Assembly (NCBI GenBank): GCA_963675135.1
Contig: OY776121.1
Location: 58,611,265 to 58,675,264 of the forward strand
Direction: 5' to 3'
DNA: 64,000 nucleotides
DNA from: Galeopsis tetrahit
Taxonomy: Eukaryota; Streptophyta; Magnoliopsida; Lamiales; Lamiaceae
The notes under the pieces were generated by a model. That model did no database searches. It was not told where the DNA came from and saw only the letters and a list, made by a program, of their open reading frames with translations. Position numbers and translations under genes: made by a program. Positions 44,942-55,681 of the stretch are shown here, piece by piece (position 1 is the stretch's first letter; the number at the start of each line of letters is the position of its first letter).

Positions 44942-47900
44942 ATGGTGAACCAAACTGAGAAGATTGCTATATTGGAAAATCAAATGAATGAAATGAAGGA
45001 TGAGCTATCAAAGAAATTTGATGCTAAGTTTGAGGCTATGGCTGAAGCATTCAAGCTGCAGATGGAGATGTTAACCAAAGAAATTAAGAATAATCGTGGA
45101 AAAGCTCCAATGATGGAAGGAGACTCGGGAGAAGCTGCTACAGTGGGCAGATCCAATGGTGGTTTGCTAGGGACACCACCAGGAGCTAAGACATCACCTG
45201 AGGTAATTCATTTTACAAAAAATACTGAAACTAGACCCCAGGGTAGAACTCTCAAAATGGATTTTCCTAAATTCAATGGAGATGATCCAAGAGCTTGGAT
45301 CAGAAGGTGTAGGAAATATTTCATGTTTCACCCCATGAGTGACTATGAAAAAATTGTTCTATCAGCTATGAATATGGAGGGATCTGCAGATTATTGGTAT
45401 GTGGATCAGATGGAGGGTAGGGAGAACATGCTCTGGGAACAATTTGTGGTGCTTGTTATAAATAAATTTGCTAATATGGATGATGATAACTTGATAGGCA
45501 AGTTTAACAAGTTAACACAAAAAGGATCAGTTAAAGAGTATATCAAGGAGTTTGAAATACTCAAAGCTTATATGTGAACTATTCTCAAACATCTTACTGA
45601 GGAATATTGGATCCAAAGCTTCATAAGTGGACTGAAGGAGGAGATTGGGAAGTTTCTACACATCATGAAACCAATTCTGTTAGATGAAGCTATGCAACTA
45701 GCAATCAAGCAAGAGGACTTGTTATTGGTGCAGACTAGGGGTAACAAGCCTAATGCTAGGCCTAATACCAATTCTAATTGGAAGCAGCCTAACACTGATC
45801 CTAAATAAAAGAATGGAGCTGAAAGAATACCATTTTAGAAGAGATTAACCCTAGCTGAAATGGAAGCTAGGAGGAAAAAGAATTTGTGCTACAATTGTGA
45901 TGAAATATATCATGTGGGGCATAAGTGCAAAAGGTTGTTCATAATATCAGTAGATGTTGGAGAGGAAGGAGAAGAAGAGGGGTGTCAGGAACTGGTTTTG
46001 CAAGAGTTGAAAGATACAGGGCAGGAGCCTATTGTATCTTTACATGCTCTGGTTGGACATAATAGCCCAGACATTGTCAGAATCAAAGGGAAGGTGGGGC
46101 AGCATATAATTATGGTGTTACTTGACTCGGGAAGCACTCATAGTTTCATAGATCCTCACACAGCAAAGAGATTGGGTTATGAGATTGAGGAGGCTAGCTC
46201 ACTTGTTGTCACAGTGGCTGATGGCAGTAAGGTGGAGTGCAATACTAAGTGTGCTCAAGTTGAATGGGTAATGGGTGAATGTAAGTTCATTGCACCTATG
46301 AGGGTACTCACTTTGGGAGGCTGTGACATGGTGATGGGAGTAGACCTTCTAAGTCAATTGGGACCAGTCACTTTTGACTTTAAGAAGCATAATATGCAGT
46401 TTGAGAGAGATGGGAAAGTGATCAGCCTACAAGGGATCAGCAATGATTTGCAAGTGACTATGATCACTGGAAAACAGCTTAACAAGCTCATCAAGAAGAA
46501 ATCACAAGGGGAGTTGTACTTTATGTGCTATGTTAAGGAAAACAAAGAAGTGGACAAATGCATAACAGCACCAGATTTGAAGGTACTCTTGGAAGAACAT
46601 CAAGATATCTTTCAAATTCCCACCACATTGCCACCACGGAGATCACATGATCACCAAATCAAAATTAAAGAAGGGGAGGGACCAGTCAAACAACATGCCT
46701 ATAGATATCCATATCTACAGAGGCAGGAGATAGAGAAGTTGGTGCATGAAATGCTAGAAAGTGGCATAATCAAACCTAGTCAGAGTCCCTATTCTTCACC
46801 TGTGCTGCTAGTGAAGAAGAAAGATGGGAGTTGGAGATTCTATGTAGATTACAGAAAATTGAATGCAATCACAATCAAAAATAGTTATCATATCCCTTTG
46901 ATTGATGATTTGCTTGATGAGCTAGGGCAGGCTAAGTGTTTCTCTAAGATTGATTTGAGGGCAGGCTATCATCAGATCAGAGTACATCCTAATGATGTCC
47001 CAAAAACTGCATTTGTCACTATATCAGTCTTGTATGAATTTGTGGTGATGCCATTTGGGTTAACAAATGCCCCTGCCACATTTCAAGCTGTGATGAATTC
47101 AGTGTTTAACCCCTACTTGAGGAAGTTTGTGCTAGTATTCTTTGATGATATACTAGTCTATAGTTTGGATATGGATCAACATGAGTTACATTTGAGGCAA
47201 GTTTTGAACTAATGAGGCAGCACCAACTGATGGCTAAGGCATCTAAGTGTGTGTTTGGTCAAAGGGAGGTGGAGTACCTTGGTCATATCATAACTGATCA
47301 AGGGGTGATGGCTGATCCAAACAAGGTAAGGGTGATGCAAGAATGACCTAAACCAACAACTGTAAAATCACTGAGAGTGTTCTTAGGCCTCACTGGCTAT
47401 TACAGGAAGTTTATCATGCATTATGGCCAGATAGCTAAAGCACTCACTCAAATGACAAAAAAAGGGAAATTTGAGTGGAGTACTGAAGCTGAAGAGGCTT
47501 TCTTGAAACTCAAGAAAGCAATGATGGAGGCACCTATCCTACAACTACCTGATTTCTCCAAAGAATTTATTGTAGAAACAGATGCAAGCTATGGGGGGCT
47601 TGGGGCAGTTTTGGTGCAAGGGAGTAGGCCCATTGCCTTCATTAGCAAATCTTTGGGGGTGAAGAACTTGGGCCTATCAATCTATGAGAAGGAGTTTTTA
47701 GCCATTATTTTGGTTGTAGAAAAGTGGAGGAGCTATTTGATCCATGCACCTTTTACTATCAGAACAGATCACCAAAGTTTGAAATACTTGTTAGAGCAGA
47801 AGATTTCTACCCCTTTACAACACAAGTACTTGACTAAATTGCTAGGGTTTGATTATAAAATTGAGTACAGAAGTGGAAAGGAGAATATAGTGGCAGATGC

Positions 47901-49379
47901 ACTATCAAGGCAGATTTCTCATGAAGGGCCTCAATGTCAAGAATTGACTGTGATCAAACCAGCTTGGATTGAGGAAATCCAAGAGAGTTATGAGGGAGAT
48001 GTTTTGGTACAGCATGTTATAACTGAGGCCTTAACCTATCCTTTTAATGTTTCTTACTTCACTTACAAGGTTGGGTTGGTAAGATATAAAGGGATATTGT
48101 ATGTGGGAAGTGGGCATGACTTCAGGTCAAAGATCATCCTTTTTATGCATGAATCTAGTGAGGGGGGACATTCTGGAGTTCAGGTGACTTATCAAAGGAT
48201 GAAATACACATTTTGGTGGCCTAATCTTAAGCAACATGTGCAGCAGTGGATAGCCCAATGTCAAATTTGTCAAGTGTGTAAACATGAAACACTTAAGCAG
48301 CCTGGATTACTACAACCACTACCAGTTCTTGGAGAGACATTACTATGGATTTCATTGAGAAACTGCCTATGTCTGAGGGGAAGGACACTATTTGGGTGGT
48401 GGTGGATAGGCTCACTAAATACAGCCACTTCATAGCCCTATCTCACCCATTTTCAGCCTCTCAACTAGCATCTGTGTTCATGGATACCATCTACAAGCTA
48501 CATGGCCTACCTGCCTCTATCATTTCTGATAGAGACAAGATATTTACAAGCCACTTTTGGCAGCAGTTGTTCAAATTGCTGGGAGTTCAGCAGCTTTTGA
48601 GTACAGCTTATCACCCTCAGACTGATGGATAGACAGAGAGGGTGAACCAGTGTTTAGAGACATACTTAAGATGTATGTGTGGAGCTACACCTAAACACTG
48701 GGCTCAGTGGTTGCCATTAGCTGAACATTGGTATAATACCAATTTTCACACTACCCTAAAGATTACTCCATTTGAGGCACTCTATGGGCACAAACCTATT
48801 TCCCTTACATTAGGGCCATATCTACAAAGCCAAGTTCAAGGAGTAGAAGATTCAATTCAGACCAAGCAACTCATTATACAGAAACTCAGAGATTTACTAC
48901 AGAAAGCCAGAGATCGAATGCGTCAGTTCGCCAACAAAAATCGGAGTGAAAGGGCATTTCAAGTAGGAGAGTGGGTTTACCTCAAGCTCAAACCTTATCG
49001 CCAGAAATCAATCCATGGCAAACACATCTGGAAGCTCAGTCCGAAATATGCAGGGCCCTTCCAGATTGTGGATAAAATTGGAGAAGTCGCTTACACCTTG
49101 GAGCTTCCACCCACTCCAAAAATCCATCCAACATTCCATGTGTCACTACTCAAGCATCGAATTGGAAGTAATGAGGGGGTAATTCGAGACATACCTGAGT
49201 TCGACAAAGAGGGCAAAGTTCTGCTACAAGCTGTAGCAATCTTAGCTCGGAGATTGGTTAAGAAAGGAAAGTCACCGGCGACGGAGGTTTTGGTTCGTTG
49301 GGCCCACCTGCCGGACGAGGAGGCTACTTGGGAAGACTTTTTGGAGATGCAGGCCAAGCACCCTCACTTGTTTACTTGA
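44942..49379 (+). pseudogene. Gypsy gag-pol, broken
   Basis: Starts at the ATG at 44942. Gag (44942-45577) has a coiled-coil start and a FPKFNGDDPRAWI motif. The next parts hold a CCHC knuckle (CYNCDEIYHVGHKC, about 45890), protease (DSGSTHSFID, about 46123), RT (FFDDIL, about 47139), RNase H (TDASYGGLGAVL), an HHCC integrase zinc site, integrase core (VVVDRLTKYSHF; TAYHPQTDG) and a chromodomain-like C-terminus (VLVRWAHLPDEEATWE). Breaks: TGA 45575, TAA 45806, TAG 45836, a one-base loss near 47205, TGA 47344, a frame change near 48330 and TAG 48630. It cannot encode its own proteins as it stands. Confidence 0.88.
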
Positions 49380-49407
49380 GGACAAGTACAATGTGAAGGG
49401 GGGAAAT

Positions 49408-49633
49408 TGTTACACACAGAGTTAGAGTCGCGTTTCTTAGTTTTAAGAAATCGCATTTCATTTATTTTGCTTTCCCTAAACGATGTCGTTTTGGCATGGG
49501 TAATTCATATAAATACCCAATGTATTTTGAATTGGACGAATATGCTGAAATTAAATCCAATTTTATATCTCTTCTCTCTCAATTTCTCCCTCCTCTAACA
49601 AAAACTGATCGCACCTACTGTGCGTATCTTACA
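49408..49633 (+). repeat. 3' LTR of the gypsy element
   Basis: 226 bp, followed by the duplication TAAAG. Confidence 0.9.
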
Positions 49634-49858
49634 TAAAGCTACATTACATTTTGTAATTTAGGGATTTTGAGTTTGTAAATATTTCCAAATTATTTTAGAA
49701 TCCATTATGATTATTTAATTTGAATAAATTTAAAAAAAAAACGTGTTAGAAGAATTTGTCATACAAAAATAGTTCAAATAAAAAATTAGCAGATAATTAT
49801 CTTCATTCCTAGATTTACGTTGGTGTTTTATTTAATACGTTAAACAGTTTAAACAACA

Positions 49859-49931
49859 GCCGTCTTAGCTCAGCTGGTAGAGCGCGTGGCTTTTAACCAC
49901 GTGGTCGTGGGTTCGATTCCCACAGACGGCG
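49859..49931 (+). tRNA. tRNA-Lys (UUU)
   Basis: 73 nt. The acceptor stem GCCGTCT pairs with AGACGGC, followed by discriminator G. D-arm TAGCTCAGCTGGTAGAGC carries a good A box. Anticodon stem CGTGG/CCACG closes the loop CTTTTAA, with anticodon TTT at 49892-49894. T-arm GTGGGTTCGATTCCCAC carries a perfect B box. No intron. A T run at 49934-49941 is the expected Pol III terminator. Confidence 0.96.
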
Positions 49932-49932
49932 A

Positions 49933-49946
49933 GTTTTTTTTCTTTT
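49933..49946 (+). terminator. Pol III terminator of tRNA-Lys
   Basis: Run of eight T residues directly after the tRNA 3' end. Confidence 0.75.
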
Positions 49947-50104
49947 GTCAATTAACTTTTTTATTTTTGAAATAATCAACTTTTTTATTCTGATTATCAT
50001 GCTAATAAACTTTATTATTGAGCTCTTCATTTGAGCTGTGATTATGGTTTGATTGTTCTCACTTTACTCAAACTTTTTTTTTTTTTTTTGACAAAATCTA
50101 ATAA

Positions 50105-52147
50105 ATGCTTTTGGTGAAATGGTCTGTGAAGAAGCTGAGATGTTTTCTCTTAACCTGCAAAGACACATTATCCATTTCCAAAATCCATGCAGTCTTGATT
50201 ACATCTGGAATCTTCGGTAATGGGATTTCAGCTGCCCAAGTAATAGCATCATATGCTCGAACTGGTAACATAGGTTTAGCCCACAAACTGTTCGATAAAT
50301 TGCCAAAGAGAGGCATTGATTCTTGGAACGCACTTCTCATTGCGCTCTCCCGAGGAAATGACCCTGTCAATGTCATAAACCTGTACAAGAGAATGACTTC
50401 AGAAGGAGTCAAGCCTGATAGCTCAACTTTCACAGTGGCGATCAAAGCCTGCACGAGCACGCTGGACTTGAAATCGGGCGAGCAGGTTTGGAAAAACGCA
50501 GTGGAATGTGGATATAAAGATGATATCTTTGTGGGTTCCTCTGTTTTGAATCTGTACGCCAAGTGTGGGGAAATGGACGACGCGATGAATGTGTTTGAAA
50601 AGATGGGTAGAAGGGATGTCGTTTCTTGGAGCACGATGATCACTGGATTCGTCAAGTGTGGGAGGATAGTCGAGGCGATGAATGTGTACCGTTGGATGCA
50701 GGACGAGGGATTTGAAGGTGATGGAGTTGTGATGTTGGGTCTAATACAAGCTTGTTCTTGCATTGAGGATTCAAAAATGGCTTCCTCTTTGCATGGATAC
50801 ATTGTAAGGAGAGGTTTTACTATAAATGAAAAGGTTGAAACTAGCCTTATAGATATGTATGCCAAAAATGGGAAGCTAGAGATAGCTTCCACCATTTTTA
50901 GGACCATGAGTTACAGAAACGTTGTTTCTTGGAGTAGTTTGATTTCAGGGTATGCTAAAAATGGCTATGCCGGAAAGTCATTGGAGCTGTTGAAAGAGAT
51001 GAAAAGTTGTGGTTTTGAACCAGACTTGGTTGCGCTTGTGAGCGCGCTTCTTGCGTGTTCACAAGTCGGGTTTTCAATCTTGGGTCGGGAGATTCACGGG
51101 TACATTGTTCGAAGGGTTGAGTTGGATCAAGTTCTTGGAACTGCACTCGTTGATATGTACGCGAAATGCGGGTCGTTGACCCGGGCCTGTTTACTATTCG
51201 AGAGAATGATGAGTTGTGGGGATGTTATTCTCTGGAATACCATCATTGCTAGTTATGGGATTCATGGAGAAGGAGAGAAGGCTCTCTCGGTTTTTTACAA
51301 AATGATGGAGAGTCAGACGAGGCCAGATCACGCGACGTTTGCTTCTCTTCTCTCGGCTATGAGCCATTCGGGGTTAGTAGAGCAAGGGCAATATTGGTAT
51401 AATGCCATGATTAATGATTATAAGATCCAACCGATGGAGAAACATTATGTTAGTTTGATTGATCTTTTAGCTAGAGGTGGGAGAGTGGAAGAAGCTTATA
51501 GAATGATTCAAGAAATGGAATTTGGACCTGGGATTGCTGTGTGGGTTGCTCTTTTGTCAGGCTGTGTTAATCATAAGAAGCTTCTGATAGGAGAGGTGGC
51601 AGCAAAGAAGGTTCTAGAACTAAACCCGGAAAGTCCAGGAGTTTACACGCTCGTTTCCAACTTTTTTGCAACAGCAAGGAAGTGGGACGAAGTTGCAATG
51701 GTGCGAAAGGCGATGAAAACAGCTGGGACGAAGAAAGTGCCTGGTTTAAGCGTTGTGGAAGTGAACGGGAGGCTTCATTCTTTTGTTGTTAATGACGAGA
51801 GTAACCCTCAGTACAAGGAGATCATGCTCGTTCTGGAGGAGATGGAGCGGGAAATGAGAGCGATTGGGTACGTCCCTAGGACAGAGTTTGTGTTGCATAA
51901 TGTGGAAGAGGAAGTGAAAGCAAGGATGTTGCTTAATCACAGTGAGAGACTTGCAATTGCCTTTGGGGTTCTGAATACTGGCCCTGGGACGAGGCTGCTG
52001 GTGACGAAGAACCTCAGAGTGTGTGGAGACTGCCATGAGGTGATAAAGTTCATGTCTGTTGTGACGAAGAGAGAGATAGTTGTGAGGGACGTGAAGCGGT
52101 TTCATCACTTCAAGAACGGGACGTGTTCATGTGGCGACTACTGGTGA
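50105..52147 (+). CDS. Pentatricopeptide repeat protein, PLS class with DYW domain
   Basis: Single exon, 680 residues, complete. Tandem PPR motifs run from about residue 25 to 450 (for example VVSWSTMITGFVKCGRIVEAMNVYRWMQ; NVVSWSSLISGYAKNG), in the P-L-S spacing typical of RNA-editing factors. An E/E+ region follows (about 455-600, with WVALLSGC and EVNGRLHSFVV). The DYW deaminase-like domain contains HSERLA (H612, E614) and CGDCH (C640, C643), the zinc and catalytic pattern of cytidine deaminases, and the chain ends exactly DYW. In the family, such proteins bind organelle transcripts and direct C-to-U editing. The N-terminus is basic and low in acids, fitting an organelle-targeting peptide; mitochondrion or plastid cannot be decided. 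Target site unknown. No intron, as usual. Confidence 0.93.
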   Translation: MLLVKWSVKKLRCFLLTCKDTLSISKIHAVLITSGIFGNGISAAQVIASYARTGNIGLAHKLFDKLPKRGIDSWNALLIALSRGNDPVNVINLYKRMTSEGVKPDSSTFTVAIKACTSTLDLKSGEQVWKNAVECGYKDDIFVGSSVLNLYAKCGEMDDAMNVFEKMGRRDVVSWSTMITGFVKCGRIVEAMNVYRWMQDEGFEGDGVVMLGLIQACSCIEDSKMASSLHGYIVRRGFTINEKVETSLIDMYAKNGKLEIASTIFRTMSYRNVVSWSSLISGYAKNGYAGKSLELLKEMKSCGFEPDLVALVSALLACSQVGFSILGREIHGYIVRRVELDQVLGTALVDMYAKCGSLTRACLLFERMMSCGDVILWNTIIASYGIHGEGEKALSVFYKMMESQTRPDHATFASLLSAMSHSGLVEQGQYWYNAMINDYKIQPMEKHYVSLIDLLARGGRVEEAYRMIQEMEFGPGIAVWVALLSGCVNHKKLLIGEVAAKKVLELNPESPGVYTLVSNFFATARKWDEVAMVRKAMKTAGTKKVPGLSVVEVNGRLHSFVVNDESNPQYKEIMLVLEEMEREMRAIGYVPRTEFVLHNVEEEVKARMLLNHSERLAIAFGVLNTGPGTRLLVTKNLRVCGDCHEVIKFMSVVTKREIVVRDVKRFHHFKNGTCSCGDYW

Positions 52148-52464
52148 AGTTACAGCCCCCACACAACATGAGAGACGGACCCGCCCCATTGGCATTCCTT
52201 ACAACCTGTCAAATCATATGTATCATCAGTGTATTTGCAATTTTGCATAAAATTTAAAACAATAATTGTTAAATCTACCATGTTCAAACTGTGATTTTGG
52301 GGCCAATTGGTTAAATACCAAGATCAAAAGTCAAATGTAGTTGCCTAAACAAACTAGTTTGCAACCAAAGAAACATGGATTGATATCAAACTGAAATCTC
52401 TAAAATGTTCAAAAACTTGCAAAAAGAAATCATCGATACATTTGATGATTGACTAGTCGCGCTC
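52148..52464. other. Short gap between convergent genes
   Basis: Lies between the PPR gene (+) and the BAP31-like gene (-). Nothing else is seen; it holds both 3' UTRs. Confidence 0.5.
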
Positions 52465-54588
52465 TTATCTCCGATATCCATGACTTTGAAGAATTTGGTT
52501 TTCTTCCAATAATCGGTCATATTCTAGAAGCAAATCTGCAGCCTGTTTCTGAAGAGAAGTGACATGAGCTTCTGCAGTTTCGATTTTCTTGTCTTTTTCA
52601 GATGATTCCGATTTAAGCTTATTCAGATTCTCGTTCAAACTAGATATTTCCTTCTGTAATCGTCTGACTTCTCCAGTAGATTTTTGTTCCTTTTCCTTGA
52701 GCTGCAACTTTTCTTTCTCAAGCTCCTCGAGTTCTTGCTTTGAAACTCCGGTGTTGCTCCTTAATTTTATCAACTTATGCATGTAGTGATGCATACGATC
52801 GATTATAAACCCGAGGAACAAAGAAAAGGCTGCAAGATTAAGCAATGAGTTTAGTTACAAATGGCCTGAGCTAATTATAAATAATTATCCAAATGATCTA
52901 AAAATATAGACACGGTTTCATCAGGCTACAGGAAAGTAACTTGACAAAAACACATTAAATACATAGAACATTTGGAATCAATCTGTGTAGAAATTAGAAC
53001 CTTTTGTGTCTAGCTTCGGTATAGTTTGCCAGTTGATTTCCAGAAAGGTTAAGCAAATACCATAGATGGGTTCGTCCGACGAATTTCAGCAACCAAGATA
53101 ACTCGAATTAAATAGATAATTAATGCCCCAACAGAAAAATAGAATGCGACAGATAGGTTTCATTTGCCGACTCTTTAACAGCAGAAAGTTCTTAAATCTT
53201 TTCCCATTTTTTGGTTCTTCTAATTCTTCCCTGATTCCTTAATGACAAATTATCATACTATCATCACCTCACTCTAGTCTTTTAGGAGTAAAAGCATAAT
53301 CAGCACAAAAGTCTTTACAATTTAATCGGCAAGGAAATCATCAAGAAAATAAAAACAAACTTAAATTCAGGTAACATTTAGAATCTAATCTGCACACAAT
53401 CATACTTGCCACAAGGTTAAAGAATACCATAAATTGATTTGTCGAAGCCAACTCGAATTAAGTAGATCATTATGCCCCATATGGAAAAATAAAACGCATC
53501 GACAAACATTATTCCATTGTCGACTCTTTAGCAGCAGCAAGATCATAATTTTTTCCCATATCCTTCACCTTTTGTTTTTTTCCCCTTCGTTTCTTCTAAT
53601 TCTTCTTAAATTCGTCAATGACAAATTCTCATACTATCACCTCACTCTAGTTTCTTATATCTAAAGGAACAAACAACATAAAAGTCTTCACAATTTAAGC
53701 AGCAACACTCACAACGATGCAGACTCCTGTGTTTAAAACCACTTAAGCTCTATCACCATTAACATCAACTTCAAACATGGTAATCTACAGACCTCTGTAA
53801 GCATGAATGCTAACATTTTACTAATTCATAACAAACATATAATAGTATTAACCAAATAAGAGATTGAAAGGAATTTACTACAAATCAAGAAACCAAAATT
53901 CACATCCTTAAACCAAGATTATATTCCCTCTGTTTCATATGTTTGTTGCTTTCAAGCTTAAAATTTGTTTCAAGATTATCGTCGTCTTAGTCTATATTTT
54001 GACGTTTCTCCCTAAATTACACCTATATCTCCCCAAAGTTTCTTCTTTTAATTGGAAAATATATTCTGGGCTTAAATTTCTCCTTTTGTTGAAGGGTAAA
54101 TTTCTCCTTTTCTTAATTCTATACAAAACATAAAGAACAGCATACAACACTGAATCAAGAAACCATAAACACATCCTTAAACCAAGACTATAAGACGAAT
54201 CAAGAAACCACAATGCACATCCTTATAAGAGATTAAAAGGACTGTAACAGCAATTAACATGAATCAAGAATCAGAACAAGAAATTGATAGCAAGAATGAA
54301 ATTCTGACCCATTAGAGTGGCCTCAAGCAAGTTGGTCCTCCAAAGCACTTGATCCATAGGCGTCATCGTACCATGTTTTGCCCCTTTGTTCTGAATCTTG
54401 GCAATGCTAAATAAATTAGATAAAAGGATGACAAAAATAGTTCCAGCAATTGTCAAAACTGTAGCTCTTCTCATCTTCACTTGATCCAAACCCTTTATTA
54501 CAAGCTCCCTCAATGGCCCAATCTTCACCATTAGAAGAAATGCTACAAAACCCTCCCCACAAACAACCAAAAAGAACAAAGGAATCAT
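52465..54588 (-). CDS. BAP31-like ER membrane protein
   Basis: Two exons on the minus strand, 54588-54309 and 52829-52465, joined in phase to 214 residues. The start is the ATG at 54588 because family members begin directly with the first membrane helix; the open frame upstream is leader. Three hydrophobic segments (about 1-22, 40-65, 88-108) precede a Lys/Glu-rich coiled coil (about 115-205), the B-cell-receptor-associated-protein-31 plan. PMDQVLWRTNLLEATLM before the splice and FSLFLGFIIDRMHHY after it are characteristic. In animals and yeast these proteins act in ER export and quality control; the plant role is inferred. It ends SHGYRR, without a KKXX motif. The 1.48-kb intron contains a tandem duplication. 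Confidence 0.87.
53020..53760. repeat. Imperfect tandem duplication in the BAP31-like intron
   Basis: About 370 bp (53055-53335) recurs at 53425-53700. Shared blocks include 'aataccata.a', 'ctcgaatta..tagat.att.atgcccca', 'cgactcttta.cagca', 'ttcttctaattcttc' and 'tatcacctcactctagt'. Both copies have substitutions and indels, so the duplication is old. Confidence 0.65.
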
Positions 54589-54675
54589 CTTTGCAAAAAT
54601 AATAGCAAGATTTTCAATTACAGAAACAAATAAGTAAAACCCGCCTTTTTTTTTTTCCAAGAAATTAGTAACCAA

Positions 54676-55667
54676 GCATAAACCCTGAAATTTATGAGAG
54701 GAAAAAAAGAGTCTTTAATCCTTTTTTAAACACAATTGAACAAATGAAGGTTGAATTTGGGAAGAGAGCAAAGCCCCATTTCTCATTTCTCAGAGTAAAG
54801 CCACAGATCTGCAGAAATTGGGTGTGCTGAGTAAAAAGCAGCCCCCTTTTTCTTTTTTTCTCTCTCCTGCAATTAATTTTAGTTATGAGGCTAAATGGGG
54901 GTATGTTTGGGGGGATTAGTGTGATGATTATGCTTTAACGAGGAGTAAAGAAAAGCAGGAGATATTAATGGGCGTGCTCATCTGTCCAAAAAAGGTAACA
55001 GAGGGTACTTATAGTTATAGACTTAGCATTAGTTGGGCTGGGAAGTGAATGCAAATTGCAAAGCAAAATATTCTATATGGTGGAGGGGTTGGGGGGCGGT
55101 GCAGGTCCTTTGGAAGGATTATGTTTAACACTTTAAACTTGAGTATTCACACACAAGAAGTGGTATCGCAGTTTTGGTGTCTTGAATTGTGGGATAAAAG
55201 ATGGGGAATTGGATACTATATTATTTTAATAAACGAAATTACTATGTGGTCACAGATAGTTGTGTATGATTCTTGATGGTCTTGTATGTAATTACAAGTA
55301 GACGCAAATTTCACAGTTAATCGTGAATGATCGTTTGTCCATCACTAATAATTTTGAATGTAATCATGAATAGTCGCAAACAGTCACACGAATATACACT
55401 TTTTTGTTTACTAAGGGTAAATTGGTACAAAAAGGAATATGAACATTATTGGGAGAAATAAAAGATCATAGTGTATTTTTATTAGATACCAAAACTTGTG
55501 CTAATGACAATAGAGTTTTAATGTAAATAACTATTTAGTGTTGTTGGTATTTAACGTAGTTAATCAAACTAGTTCTATCAGCTAGTGTGTTAGGCAAATG
55601 TTAGTTTTAAGTAGGAGTATTCAATTGAGGGTAACTCAACTAATGAAGACAATAAGTTTTGAAGATC
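54676..55667. other. Upstream of the BAP31-like gene
   Basis: A CT/GA-rich tract near 54840-54870 is the likely transcription-start context on the minus strand. No other gene is supported up to the LINE. Confidence 0.4.
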
Positions 55668-55681
55668 AAGTGTTCATGAAA

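Larger units (their letters stand above)
44648..49633 (+). mobile_element. Ty3/gypsy chromovirus (Reina-like), degenerate
   Basis: 4,986 bp with 226-bp LTRs (44648-44873, 49408-49633) starting TGTTAC and ending ACA. A perfect target duplication TAAAG lies at 44643-44647 and 49634-49638. The primer-binding site near 44875 (TGGCCTCAGAGCC) resembles the tRNA-iMet type with two mismatches. I count six differences between the LTRs (about 97.3% identity), so it is older than the Copia insertion. Domain order gag, protease, RT, RNase H, integrase, chromodomain-like tail marks a chromovirus. Short LTRs and total size suggest Reina (inference). A purine tract (GAAGGGGGGAAAT) precedes the 3' LTR. Confidence 0.93.

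Noticed and set aside
53926..53970. Stowaway-like start (ATTCCCTCTGTTTCATATG)
   Set aside because: No matching opposite end; could be chance or a small relic.
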